DNA from: JACDCA01 sp963810305
Lineage (GTDB): Bacteria; Acidobacteriota; Vicinamibacteria; Vicinamibacterales; 2-12-FULL-66-21
NCBI GenBank assembly: GCA_963810305.1
Contig: CAWEMY010000001.1
Span: forward strand, 1-64,000
Length of the DNA stretch: 64,000 nucleotides
Direction: 5' to 3'
Below, piece by piece: positions 1 through 8,290 of the stretch. Position 1 is the stretch's first letter, and the number at the start of each line of letters is the position of its first letter. Made by a program: the position numbers and the translations under genes. The notes beneath the pieces are model-generated. The model had not been told where the DNA came from. It did not search any database and saw only the letters and a program-made list of their open reading frames with translations.

Positions 1-47
1 ACCGTACCGATTGTGGCCTGAGTCCTCTAAGCCGTCTTGTTGATGGA

Positions 48-416
48 TCAGGTCGCATCGAACGCCGATGGAATCACGGTGATCCGCGGCTCCACTCCTT
101 CGAGGAGGTCGATGGCGACGACGTCGAAGCGGCAGGGACGGTCCGTCATTCTGTTGCGCGCCAGATAGTCCACGGCCATGGCAGCCACTCGTCTCTGCTT
201 CCATGGCGTGACCGATTCCACCGCCGCGCCGAACTCCCCCGTCGTCTTCAGCTTGACCTCGACGAAGACGACGGTGTCCCCGTCGCGCGCAACGATGTCA
301 ATTTCGCCATGCCTCGTGCGGTACCGCCTGGCAAGAATTGCGTACCCGCGCGCGCCGAGTTCTCGACACGCGATTTCTTCGCCGGATTCTCCGAGCTGCT
401 GACGCATCTCAGTCAT
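48..416 (-). CDS. yraN: YraN/UPF0102 family endonuclease-like protein
   Basis: A 122-residue protein of the UPF0102 (YraN) family, which has a Holliday-junction-resolvase-like PDDEXK fold. Visible family features are GEEIACRELGARGYAILARRY near the N terminus, HGEIDIVARDGDTVVFVEVK around residues 35-55 (the acidic D...E-x-K core) and the C-terminal RFDVVAIDL segment. The reading frame stays open upstream, but homology begins at the ATG at 416, which gives the usual family length of about 120. It is divergent from the permease gene starting at 526. The cellular role is not firmly known; a nucleic-acid function is inferred from the fold. Confidence 0.88.
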   Translation of the reverse strand: MTEMRQQLGESGEEIACRELGARGYAILARRYRTRHGEIDIVARDGDTVVFVEVKLKTTGEFGAAVESVTPWKQRRVAAMAVDYLARNRMTDRPCRFDVVAIDLLEGVEPRITVIPSAFDAT

Positions 417-525
417 GGCCCGCGTCAGATGACAAGAATCAGGCCAGCAATTTGAACTTCCTGGGACGGCAGTCGTCTTTAGGACCAGCCGCGGCGCCGC
501 AGGCAGGGCCGCCCAGCGAGGAACA

Positions 526-3003
526 ATGATCGACCATCTGCGTGCGGACGTCCGGTACACGATCAAGTGGCTGCTCAGGAGTCCAGTCTTCACCGCAGTC
601 GCGATCGCGTCGCTCGGGCTCGGCATCGGCTTCAACACGGCCCTCTTCTCCATTGTCGACGCGCTGCTGCTCCGGCCGCTGCCGGTGGAACGAGCCGACC
701 GTCTCGTGGACGTCTACACACGCGGAGTGGACGGCGACACCTACGCCACCAGCTCCTACCCTGACTTCCTCGACTTTCAGGCGCAGAACCAGGTGTTCGA
801 GGGAATGCTGGGTTACAGCCCGGCCCTCGGCGCGATTCGCACGTCAGATCAGTCGCGAATGGCGATCGGTGAGGTCGTGACCGGCAATTACTTCCAGCTG
901 CTCGGCGTCCGCGCGGCTATTGGCCGGACGATTCTGCCCGAGGACGACCGCGCCGGCGCGCCGCGCGTGATGATGATTGCCCATCGCGTCTGGATGAAAA
1001 CCTTCGGGGGAGACCCGGGCGTGATCGGGAGACCCATGCACATGCGTGGCCAGGTCTACACGATCGTCGGCGTCACGCCGGAGCGGTTCACCGGGATGGT
1101 GCCGATGCTGCAGCCCGAGATGTGGGTCCCGCTCGCGTGGGTTGAGGAGATCGAACCCGCGGGCATTCAGGATTCGGTCCCGTCGCCGACCGGCAACACT
1201 CGCCTCGAGCGCCGGGGCCAGCGCTGGATGTTCATTCGCGGACGATTGAAGGATGGGGAAACAGCAACGACCGCGGGAGCCAACCTCCAGGTGATCATGC
1301 GGCAGCTCGCCGCAGCGCACAAGGCGACCAACGACGGACGAACCGTGTCGGTTGTCGCCAACGTGCGCCTGCATCCGCAGGCCGACAAGGCGCTCCGCCC
1401 GGTCGCCGCCGCACTGATGCTCGGCGTCGGCCTGGTCCTGCTGGTTGCGTGCGCCAACGTCACGAACATGCTCCTGGCCCGCGCGTCCTCACGTCAGCGA
1501 GAGATCGGCGTTCGACTTGCGATCGGCGCCACCCGCGGACGGCTGATCCGCCAGCTGCTTACCGAGAGCGTCGTGCTCGCGCTCGCCGGCGCGGCGGCGG
1601 GGACGGCGCTGGCGGCATTGCTGGTCCGACTGATTCAGTCGATGCCGATGCCGATCCCCATTCCGCTGGAACTTGCCTTGCGGATCGACGGACGGGTCCT
1701 GCTCTTCACGATTACGGTCGCGACGATTGCGGGATTGATCGCAGGGCTTGCCCCTGCGCTTCGTGCGACTCGAACGAACCTGATGTCGGAGTTGAAGGGG
1801 GAAGCGCTTTCGCTGGGGACCGGCCGCCGACGCTGGACGTTGAGAGACGCGCTCGTAGCGGGCCAGACCGCGGTCACGCTCGTGCTGCTCGTCGCCGCGG
1901 GACTCCTGACACGGAGCATTCTCGAAGCACGTGAGATCGACCTCGGCTTCAGAACGACCGGCGTCGCGGCGTTGTCGGCGGAGGTGGGTCTCGTCGGTTA
2001 TGACGAGAAACGGGCGCAGCAGTTCTTCGACCAGGCCGTCGCACGCGTCCGAACGATACCCGGTGTCCAGTCGGCGGCGCGCGCGTCACGCCAGCCGCTT
2101 GCCATCAACTACAACCGCAACCGGATCTTTCTAGCGGAGCAGCACCGTCCGGGTGACGAGGGAGCACTGGTTGCCGTGAGTTGGGTGGATGGCGAGTACT
2201 TCGACACGCTCGCCGTGCCATTGTTGCGCGGACGCACCTTTGGCGCCGCGGACTCGCTCGCTGCTCCGCGTGTTGCCGTTGTGAACGACGTGTTCGTGCG
2301 CACCTATTGGCCGGGAAGCGATCCGATCGGACGGCGGTTCAGAACTCGGGGGCTCGACGGGCCGGAGTTCGAGGTTGTCGGCGTCGTCGGCGACTACAAA
2401 GTGGAAACGGTTGGCGAGAAGCCGACGCCTTATGTTCACTTCGCGCTGACGCAACGATCCTTCTCCAACGAGGTACTGATCGCGCGGTCCGCGACGGACG
2501 CGTCTGCCCTGCTGGCTGCCATGAAGCGTGAGGTACTGGCGATCGAGCCATACACGGTGTTCATCGAAGGTCAGCCCATGGAAGCACAGGTGGACGCCGC
2601 GCTTCTCCCGGCGCGTCTCGCTGCTCAGACGGCCTCAATCGTCGGGCTCGTGGCAACGGTGCTCGCGGCAATCGGCTTGTACGGAGTCATCGCGTACGCG
2701 GTTGCCCGGCGAACCCGCGAGATCGGCATCCGGATGGCGCTCGGTGCGGCGCCCGGCGGAGTCATCCGCATGGTGATGCGCCAGGGATTGAGCGTCGCGT
2801 CGGCCGGTCTCGCAGTCGGCCTGCTGCTGGCCTGGCTTGCGGCTCGCGCAATCGTCTCAGGCCTCTACGGCGTCACCGCGATGGACCCCGCGGCATGGTC
2901 GGCAGCCGTCGGCCTGTCGTTGATTTCCGCTGCGGCTGCGAATTTCATCCCGGCCCGGCGTGCATCGCAGGTCGACCCGTCGATCGCGCTGAGAACAGAA
3001 TAA
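526..3003 (+). CDS. ADOP-type ABC permease (FtsX/MacB-like)
   Basis: An 825-residue inner-membrane protein with two MacB-type periplasmic domains and two FtsX permease cores. The first membrane helix is at about 20-45 and the first FtsX core at about 285-410, carrying the REIGVRLAIGATRGR loop. A second periplasmic region follows, then the second FtsX core at about 700-815 with REIGIRMALGAAPGG. This duplicated layout without a neighbouring ATPase is the acidobacterial duplicated orphan permease (ADOP) family, presumed to work in export or envelope mechanotransmission; the substrate is unknown. ATG at 526 is followed by MIDHLRADVRYTIKWLLRSP, the normal family start. It is convergent with the aminotransferase. 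Confidence 0.92.
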   Translation: MIDHLRADVRYTIKWLLRSPVFTAVAIASLGLGIGFNTALFSIVDALLLRPLPVERADRLVDVYTRGVDGDTYATSSYPDFLDFQAQNQVFEGMLGYSPALGAIRTSDQSRMAIGEVVTGNYFQLLGVRAAIGRTILPEDDRAGAPRVMMIAHRVWMKTFGGDPGVIGRPMHMRGQVYTIVGVTPERFTGMVPMLQPEMWVPLAWVEEIEPAGIQDSVPSPTGNTRLERRGQRWMFIRGRLKDGETATTAGANLQVIMRQLAAAHKATNDGRTVSVVANVRLHPQADKALRPVAAALMLGVGLVLLVACANVTNMLLARASSRQREIGVRLAIGATRGRLIRQLLTESVVLALAGAAAGTALAALLVRLIQSMPMPIPIPLELALRIDGRVLLFTITVATIAGLIAGLAPALRATRTNLMSELKGEALSLGTGRRRWTLRDALVAGQTAVTLVLLVAAGLLTRSILEAREIDLGFRTTGVAALSAEVGLVGYDEKRAQQFFDQAVARVRTIPGVQSAARASRQPLAINYNRNRIFLAEQHRPGDEGALVAVSWVDGEYFDTLAVPLLRGRTFGAADSLAAPRVAVVNDVFVRTYWPGSDPIGRRFRTRGLDGPEFEVVGVVGDYKVETVGEKPTPYVHFALTQRSFSNEVLIARSATDASALLAAMKREVLAIEPYTVFIEGQPMEAQVDAALLPARLAAQTASIVGLVATVLAAIGLYGVIAYAVARRTREIGIRMALGAAPGGVIRMVMRQGLSVASAGLAVGLLLAWLAARAIVSGLYGVTAMDPAAWSAAVGLSLISAAAANFIPARRASQVDPSIALRTE

Positions 3004-3012
3004 GGCGCGCCG

Positions 3013-3034
3013 CAGCCCTAAAGGGCTGGGCTAC
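3013..3034 (-). repeat. REP-1 palindrome with GTAG foot
   Basis: The palindrome CAGCCCTAAAGGGCTG is followed by GGCTAC; on the minus strand this reads GTAG, a short spacer, then the CAGCCCT/AGGGCTG hairpin. It lies between two convergent genes, and its GTAG supplies the TAG stop of the aminotransferase. The hairpin could also act as a bidirectional terminator. Further copies are at 18244-18297, 20827-20880, 28087-28178 and 57892-57947. Confidence 0.85.
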
Positions 3035-4350
3035 AGGGCGATCTCTGCAAGCGACTCGTCGAGCAGTCGCAGGATGCTGTCGGCCTGGTCCTTCGACAGC
3101 ACCAGCGGCGGGGCGAGGCGGACGGCGTTCTTGCCGGCGCCGAGGATCAGGACGCCGCGCTTGAACATGGCCTGGACCAGCGCGCCGCGGGCATCGACCG
3201 CGCGCTCCTTGGTCTTGCGGTCCTTCACCAGCTCGATGCCGATCATCAGGCCCATGCCGCGAATGTTGCCGATGATCTGGTGCTTCTCTTCCAGCCGGCG
3301 CAAGCCTTCGGCCAGGTGGGCACCGACGGCGGCGGCGTTGGCAACAAGCTGCTCCTTGAGCAGCTTGATCGTGGCACTGGCCGCGGCGCATGCCACGGGA
3401 TTGCCGCCAAAGGTACTCGCGTGCGCGCCAGGCGGCCACGCCATCACGTCGGCGCGCGCGCAGGTCACGCCAAGCGGCAGGCCCGAAGCGATCCCTTTCG
3501 CGATATTGACGATGTCGGCCGTCAGGCCGAAATGTTCGAGGGCGAACATCTTGCCCGTGCGTCCCATGCCGGATTGCACCTCGTCGGCGACGAGCAGAAT
3601 GCCATGCTCCTTCGTGAGATCGCGCAGCCCCTGCAGAAACGCCTTCGGTGGGACGATGTAGCCCCCTTCGCCCTGGATCGGCTCGACGACGATCGCCGCG
3701 ACTTCGTCGGGAGAGATGAGATGGACGAGGATCTGGTCGCGGATGAAGCTGAGTGAGGCCTCGGCGCATGCGTCGGCGCTGCCGTTGAACCGGTAGGTAT
3801 CCGGGTACGGCGCGTGGTAGACGCCGGGCATGAACGGCGAAAACCCGCGGCGTTGGATGGCCTTGCTCGCCGTCAGCGACAGCGACCCGAGCGACCGGCC
3901 GTGGAACGCACCATAGAACGCGATGATCCCCTGCCGTTTGGTGTGATACCGCGCCAGCTTCAGCGCCGCCTCGGTGGCTTCGGTGCCGGAGTTGCCGAAA
4001 AACGTGCGCACTCCACCGTCGATCGGCACGATCGACGCAAGCTCCTCCGCCAGCCGTACCTGCGGCTCGTAGTAGAAGTCCGTCCCGGACATGTGAATGA
4101 ACTTCTGCGCCTGATCGCAGATCGCCTTGACGACCTCAGGATGTGAGACCCCGGTCGAATTCACCGCGATCCCGGCCGCGCAGTCGATGAACCGATTGCC
4201 ATCCACGTCTTCGACCACGGCCCCTTCGCCGCGCGCAATTACGAACGGATAGTCGCGGGTGTAGGACGGCGACACGAACTTCGAGTCCTTCTCGATGATC
4301 GCTTTCGCTTTCGGCCCGGGCAGTGCGGTCTTGATGTCAGGTGCGGTCAT
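3031..4350 (-). CDS. Class III PLP aminotransferase (GabT/ArgD-like)
   Basis: A 439-residue fold-type I, class III aminotransferase. The FGNSGTEATEAALKLARY segment (about 118-135) binds the cofactor phosphate, ADEVQSGMGRTG (about 255-266) holds the Asp that pairs with the pyridine nitrogen, and NIAKGIASGLPLG carries the Schiff-base lysine at about 285. Length and signatures fit 4-aminobutyrate, acetylornithine or related omega-aminotransferases. The exact substrate cannot be read from sequence, so no symbol is given. The TAG stop falls in the GTAG foot of a REP-1 repeat. A tract of AGCTTTCAGCT-like repeats sits directly upstream of the ATG at 4350, so the ribosome site lies in repeat sequence. 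Confidence 0.85.
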   Translation of the reverse strand: MTAPDIKTALPGPKAKAIIEKDSKFVSPSYTRDYPFVIARGEGAVVEDVDGNRFIDCAAGIAVNSTGVSHPEVVKAICDQAQKFIHMSGTDFYYEPQVRLAEELASIVPIDGGVRTFFGNSGTEATEAALKLARYHTKRQGIIAFYGAFHGRSLGSLSLTASKAIQRRGFSPFMPGVYHAPYPDTYRFNGSADACAEASLSFIRDQILVHLISPDEVAAIVVEPIQGEGGYIVPPKAFLQGLRDLTKEHGILLVADEVQSGMGRTGKMFALEHFGLTADIVNIAKGIASGLPLGVTCARADVMAWPPGAHASTFGGNPVACAAASATIKLLKEQLVANAAAVGAHLAEGLRRLEEKHQIIGNIRGMGLMIGIELVKDRKTKERAVDARGALVQAMFKRGVLILGAGKNAVRLAPPLVLSKDQADSILRLLDESLAEIAL

Positions 4351-4408
4351 AGCTCTCAGCTTTCAGCTTTCAGCTATCAGCTCTCAGCTGGAGCTGACGG
4401 CTGGAGCT
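4351..4408. repeat. Quasi-tandem AGCTTTCAGCTATCAGCT tract
   Basis: The gap between the aminotransferase start and the cysS stop consists of degenerate units such as AGCTCTCAGC, TTTCAGC and TATCAGCT, followed by CTGGAGCTGACGGCTGGAGC. The tract is self-complementary through its AGCT cores. It belongs to the class of short-period, palindrome-prone tracts seen at several gene borders in this window. Confidence 0.75.
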
Positions 4409-4411
4409 CTT

Positions 4412-5884
4412 TTACTTTCGTTTCCATCGGGTCGTCGACCCTGTATCTTCCAGCAGGATGCCTCGCGCGTCGAGGTCCTTTCGAATGCGGTCTGCTTCGG
4501 CGAAATTCCTCGCGAGCCGCGCCGCCTTGCGAGCCTCGATCAGTTGTTCGATTTCCTCGACCGGCACGGGCGGGCGCTCGTTCTCTGAGCGGCGCAGCGA
4601 CAGGACGCCGAGCACGCGGTCGAACCGCTCGAAGGTGTGCCGCACCGCAGCGACGTCCGCCGCGCCGAGGTCTCCGTTGTCGATCGACGTATTCAAGGCG
4701 CGGACAAGGTCGAAGATCACGCCGAGCGCTGCCGCGGTATTCAGGTCGTCGGCGATATGCGCCGAGAACGCGCGCGCAGCCTCGTCGAGTTGCGCGGCGA
4801 TGACGGTTTCAGGCCGCCTAAAGGCGGCCTCTACCGAGCCGGCTTTGTCAGGCCGGCTAAAGCCGGCCTCTACCAATTCCAGGCGCGCCAGGAAATCCGT
4901 GATCCGCTTCAGCGACTCTTCGGCCTGCGCCATCGCGGTCCAGGAGAATCGCAACTGCTTTCGGTAATGCACCCCGAGATAGAGATAGCGCAGCGCTGAG
5001 GGACGGAAGCCGTGCCCGACGATGTCCTCGAGGTTGAAGACGTTGCCGAGGCTCTTCGACATCTTCTCCTCCCCCTTCTCGTCATCGTCGATCATCAGAT
5101 GCTCGACGTGGAACCAGAAGCGGGAGAACGGCGTGCCGGTGGCCCCTTCGCTCTGCGCGATCTCGTTCTCGTGATGCGGGAAGATCAGGTCGACGCCGCC
5201 GGCGTGGATGTCGATCGGGGCAGGCCCCAGCAGCCGCAGCGCCATCGCGGAACACTCGATGTGCCATCCCGGCCGTCCGGGACCGATGCCCGGGTCCCAG
5301 GTCGGCTCGCCCGGCTTGGTCCCCTTCCACAGGACGAAGTCGCGCGCGTCTTCCTTGTCGTACTTGTCCGAGTCGACGCGGGCGCCGCTCTTCATCCCGT
5401 CGGGATCGAGACGCGCGAGCTTGCCGTAGTCGGGCAGCGTCGCAATCCTGAAGTAGATCGAGCCGTCGCTGCGGTAGGTGTGGCCGTTGCGCTCGAGCGC
5501 CTTGATCGTCTCCCCCATCGCCTCGATGTTCTCGGGATCCGTGGCGCGCGGATTCTCTTCGACCGGCTCGAGCCCGAGGGCGGCTGCGTCCTTCTCGAAC
5601 GCGGTGACGAAATGGGTCGTGTACTCGCGGAGCGGTTGACCGGCCTTCTGCGATTCGAGGATGGTGCGGTCGTCGACGTCGGTGTAGTTCATGACGCCGC
5701 GCACACCATAACCCCCTTCGTACTTCAGCGCGCGGCGCAGCAGGTCCACGACCACGAACATGCGGAAGTTCCCGATATGCCCGCGTGAGTACACGGTGAG
5801 GCCGCATGCGTACATGCGCACGGTGTTGTCCCGGGCGGGCGCGAACTCCTCTTCTCTACGTGTCAGCGTGTTGTACAGGCGCAT
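4412..5884 (-). CDS. cysS: Cysteinyl-tRNA synthetase with REP-encoded insertion
   Basis: A 490-residue class I synthetase that charges tRNA-Cys. The HIGN version of the HIGH motif is at about residues 36-39, the zinc-site cysteine and histidines include CSAMALRLLG and HHENEIAQSE, and EKMSKS is at about 270-276. The anticodon-binding region follows. Between the catalytic part and the DDLNTAAALGVIFDLVRALN helix, residues about 337-358 are encoded by two REP-2 palindromes (4811-4874) read in frame as VEAGFSRP- and VEAAFRRP-like peptides. The rest of the gene is intact, so this is an in-frame repeat insertion in an essential enzyme. It lies downstream of ribF in a leftward block. Confidence 0.93.
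   Translation of the reverse strand: MRLYNTLTRREEEFAPARDNTVRMYACGLTVYSRGHIGNFRMFVVVDLLRRALKYEGGYGVRGVMNYTDVDDRTILESQKAGQPLREYTTHFVTAFEKDAAALGLEPVEENPRATDPENIEAMGETIKALERNGHTYRSDGSIYFRIATLPDYGKLARLDPDGMKSGARVDSDKYDKEDARDFVLWKGTKPGEPTWDPGIGPGRPGWHIECSAMALRLLGPAPIDIHAGGVDLIFPHHENEIAQSEGATGTPFSRFWFHVEHLMIDDDEKGEEKMSKSLGNVFNLEDIVGHGFRPSALRYLYLGVHYRKQLRFSWTAMAQAEESLKRITDFLARLELVEAGFSRPDKAGSVEAAFRRPETVIAAQLDEAARAFSAHIADDLNTAAALGVIFDLVRALNTSIDNGDLGAADVAAVRHTFERFDRVLGVLSLRRSENERPPVPVEEIEQLIEARKAARLARNFAEADRIRKDLDARGILLEDTGSTTRWKRK
4811..4874 (-). repeat. Two REP-2 palindromes inside cysS
   Basis: On the minus strand each unit reads GGTAG-AGG followed by a perfect stem-loop. The unit at 4850-4874 has a GGCCGGC/GCCGGCC stem. 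The unit at 4811-4835 has GGCCGCC/GGCGGCC, so the two differ by compensating changes that keep pairing. Unit starts are 39 bp apart, and both are read through in frame by cysS. Confidence 0.9.
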
Positions 5885-5902
5885 CGGGCGGGAGGCGCCG
5901 GG

Positions 5903-6199
5903 TCAGGCGGGTAAGGGAATACGTGCTTCGGAGGCGCGGCCGTTGGACCGTGCTTCGATCTTGAGCTCGCGATCGAGCTTATGGAACTCGAAGGCCACTT
6001 CATCGTCTCCGGTCACGCCGACACGGCGGGCGAGGTCGTCGAGCGTACCCTGGATGGCCGCACGCCCTTCCCCATTTGCACCGAGCTGCTCGGCAACCTT
6101 GGCGGCCAGGTCGCTCGCAACCGCACGCAGCTCGCCCGACGCCGGCACGAAAAAGCGCAGCACGAGGCCGTTCCTGACGGCTCCCGCTGATTGAGACAT
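5903..6199 (-). CDS. Small protein of unknown function
   Basis: A 98-residue open frame between ribF and cysS, beginning MSQSAGAVRNGLVLRFFVPASGELR and ending in a short charged tail. Spacing to both neighbours is only 11 and 18 bp, so it probably belongs to the same operon. The alternating beta-helix pattern (GLVLRFFVPA, then a helix ending AAKVAEQLGA, then DEVAFEFHKLDRELKIEARS) loosely recalls the start of a small GHKL/anti-sigma-type ATPase domain, but no catalytic motif is visible. I do not recognise the family. The reading frame and codon use look genuine. Confidence 0.6.
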   Translation of the reverse strand: MSQSAGAVRNGLVLRFFVPASGELRAVASDLAAKVAEQLGANGEGRAAIQGTLDDLARRVGVTGDDEVAFEFHKLDRELKIEARSNGRASEARIPLPA

Positions 6200-6210
6200 A
6201 TTGAAAGATT

Positions 6211-7146
6211 CTACAGCGAAATACGACCGAACAGCCGCCGCGCCGCGCGGCGGTCGGCGTCGATCTGCGCCCGCAGCGCGTCGACATCCGCGAACGCGCG
6301 TTCGTCACGCATCCGCTGGACGAACGAGACGCGCACGGCCGATCCGTAGAGGTCCCGTTCGAAATCGAGAATGTGCGTTTCGATGACCGGCTCGGTGACG
6401 TCTCCGAAGGTCGGCCGCAGGCCGATGTTGGTCACCGATGGAAACACGATCCCGTCCGTCGTCAGCAGGGTCGCGTAAACACCCGCCGGCGGCACCAGCT
6501 CGTTCGGTGTCGCGACGTTGGCGGTCGGCACGCCGAGCTCCCGGCCGCGGCCGGCGCCCTTCACCACCGTGCCGTCGACGAAATAGTGATGCCCCAGCAG
6601 CGCCCCTGCTTCGTCGACGCGGCCCTCGCTGACGAGGCGACGCACCCGGGTACTGCTGACCACGAAATCCTTGTAGCGGACCGGATCGATCTTCTCGGCG
6701 CGAAACCCGTAGCGCGCGCCAAGACTGCGCAGAACCGAAAACGTGCCGGCGCGCTCGTGGCCGAAAAGAAAGTTCGCGCCGACCCAGACTTCAGCGACAT
6801 GCAGCCATTCGACGAGCACTGTTCGAACGAACATCTCGGGATCCCAGTGCGAGAGCTCACGCGTGAAGCGGACGATCGCGACGCCCTGCATACCGGACCG
6901 CGCCAGCGCTTCGATCTTCTGCTCTCTGGTCATCAGCAGCGCCGGCGCCTTGTCAGGCCGGACCACTCGCGGAGGGTGGGGATCGAACGTCATCGCGGCA
7001 GGTGTGCCGGCGCGCTCGCCCGCGCGCTGCCGCACACGGTCGATGATCTTCATGTGGCCGCGGTGCAGCCCGTCAAAGTTCCCCAGCGCGAGCACCGGGT
7101 GGTGCCAGCGAGGAGCGGGATCGTCCGGAAAGGTTGCTACCCGCAT
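6211..7146 (-). CDS. ribF: Bifunctional riboflavin kinase/FAD synthetase
   Basis: A 311-residue RibF that makes FMN from riboflavin and then FAD. The N-terminal nucleotidyltransferase domain shows LALGNFDGLHRGHMKII (about 20-36, an HxGH-type site), TFDPHP (about 54-59) and the SSTRVRRLVSEG segment (about 163-175). The C-terminal kinase domain shows GRELGVPTANV and NIGLRPTFG, then a C-terminal helix. Its start overlaps the end of the upstream MBL hydrolase gene by 10 bp, which suggests translational coupling. Confidence 0.94.
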   Translation of the reverse strand: MRVATFPDDPAPRWHHPVLALGNFDGLHRGHMKIIDRVRQRAGERAGTPAAMTFDPHPPRVVRPDKAPALLMTREQKIEALARSGMQGVAIVRFTRELSHWDPEMFVRTVLVEWLHVAEVWVGANFLFGHERAGTFSVLRSLGARYGFRAEKIDPVRYKDFVVSSTRVRRLVSEGRVDEAGALLGHHYFVDGTVVKGAGRGRELGVPTANVATPNELVPPAGVYATLLTTDGIVFPSVTNIGLRPTFGDVTEPVIETHILDFERDLYGSAVRVSFVQRMRDERAFADVDALRAQIDADRRAARRLFGRISL

Positions 7147-7907
7147 TCCACAACCAGTCCATCGTACGCGAGCGCGATGCCTTCGGGCAGGCGAGCATTC
7201 GTCGCTTCATGAGCCAGGTCGTGACACATGTGCGTGAAGAAGGTGCGCTGCGCGGCAATGCGACGAGCTGCCTCGATGGCTTCAGACAGAGAGAAGTGGG
7301 TCGGGTGCGGACGCTCCCGCAGCGCGTCGAGGACGACGACCTCCAGGTTGTGCAGCAGGGCCCAGCAATCGTCGGGGACGCGGCTGCAGTCGGTGAGGTA
7401 GGCAAAGGACCCGAAGCGGAAACCCAGAATTCGCCGCTTGCCGTGAAACACAGGCACCGGAATGATCTCGTTTCCGTTGATCGTCAGCGTCTGCTCGATC
7501 GGGATCAGATTGAGCTGCGGAAGACCTCCACCACGCGGCGTCGACGGGTCGAAGACGTAGGAGAACGTCTGCCTGATGTCGCCAAGGGTCGCCGGGTCGG
7601 CGTAACAGTCGAGCGCTCGCCCCTGTGACTCGGTAAAGCGGCGTGTTTCGTCGAGCCCGAGGATGTGATCGGCGTGCCCATGAGTGAAGAGGACCGCGTC
7701 GACGCGACGGATGTTGTGGGTCAGCGCCTGCTGTCTGAGATCGGGACCGGCATCGACCAGGACCGCGGTGCCGTCCTGAAGCTCGACGTAAATCGAGGTG
7801 CGCAGCCGTTTGTCGCGCGGGTCGGTCGAGCGGCAGGTCAGGCAGTCGCATGCGATCATCGGCACACCGTGTGACGTGCCGGTGCCGAGGAACGTGATTC
7901 TGTCCAC
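7137..7907 (-). CDS. PhnP-like metallo-beta-lactamase-fold hydrolase
   Basis: A 256-residue MBL-fold protein. It begins MDRITFLGTGTSHGVPMIACDC and has the paired cysteines CDCLTC typical of the phosphoribosyl cyclic phosphate phosphodiesterase (PhnP)-like group. The metal motif THGHADHILG is at about 75-84, with later ligands in LTDCSRVPD and the FFTHMCHDL segment near the C terminus. Phosphodiesterase activity is inferred from the family; no phn genes are nearby, so the substrate is open. The GTG start overlaps the stop of the DUF1844 gene by one base. Confidence 0.85.
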   Translation of the reverse strand: MDRITFLGTGTSHGVPMIACDCLTCRSTDPRDKRLRTSIYVELQDGTAVLVDAGPDLRQQALTHNIRRVDAVLFTHGHADHILGLDETRRFTESQGRALDCYADPATLGDIRQTFSYVFDPSTPRGGGLPQLNLIPIEQTLTINGNEIIPVPVFHGKRRILGFRFGSFAYLTDCSRVPDDCWALLHNLEVVVLDALRERPHPTHFSLSEAIEAARRIAAQRTFFTHMCHDLAHEATNARLPEGIALAYDGLVVECG

Positions 7908-8188
7908 TAGGGATGAACGATGCGCGGCTGCTGTTGCGCCTGAACGAACCGCAGGCGCAGGTCGTAGAGCAGGTCGTCGACGAGCTTGGATTCCGCCGGG
8001 TCGAGGTTGCCGCGGGTCTTGTCCTGCAGCAGCGCAATCAAGTCGATCATTTGTGCGGCGGCGACGAGGTTCGTCTCACCGGTTTCTCCGCTCACGGGAT
8101 CCGGCAGATCGCCGAAGTGCACCGCCGCCGTCGTGCCCAGCGAGAGAATGAACTGTGTGAAGCTGATGCCGGAGTCGGGAGTCTCCAC
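7907..8188 (-). CDS. DUF1844 protein
   Basis: A 93-residue protein with the DUF1844 signature: SGISFTQFILSLGTTAAVHFGDLPDP, then NLVAAAQMIDLIALLQDKTRGNLDPAESKLVDDLLYDLRLRFV. The family is common in Acidobacteriota and Deltaproteobacteria and has no established function. It is the first gene of the leftward block, and its promoter must lie near the 9-bp repeat tract at 8221. Confidence 0.82.
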   Translation of the reverse strand: METPDSGISFTQFILSLGTTAAVHFGDLPDPVSGETGETNLVAAAQMIDLIALLQDKTRGNLDPAESKLVDDLLYDLRLRFVQAQQQPRIVHP

Positions 8189-8220
8189 GACCGAATGCTA
8201 GCATAGCGACCAAATGGAGA

Positions 8221-8290
8221 GTGCGAGGGGTGCGAGGGGTGCGAAGGGTGCGAGGGGTGCGAAGGGTGCGAGGGGTGCGAGGGGGTGCGA
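8221..8290. repeat. Array of eight 9-bp GTGCGARGG units
   Basis: GTGCGAGGG/GTGCGAAGG units start at 8221, 8230, 8239, 8248, 8257, 8266, 8275 and 8285: a strict 9-bp period, with one 10-bp step. The array fills the divergent gap between DUF1844 and mazG and abuts the mazG ATG at 8290. Related arrays are at 17189, 17463 and 57521. Confidence 0.9.

Noticed and set aside
4637..5788. Long open frames on the plus strand opposite cysS
   Set aside because: They are low-complexity, Arg/Asp-rich shadows of a high-GC gene on the other strand, with no homology, while cysS is unambiguous.
8221..8290. MazG N terminus of VRG/VRR repeats
   Set aside because: It is only the 9-bp repeat array read in frame; the ATG at 8290 gives a normal MazG.
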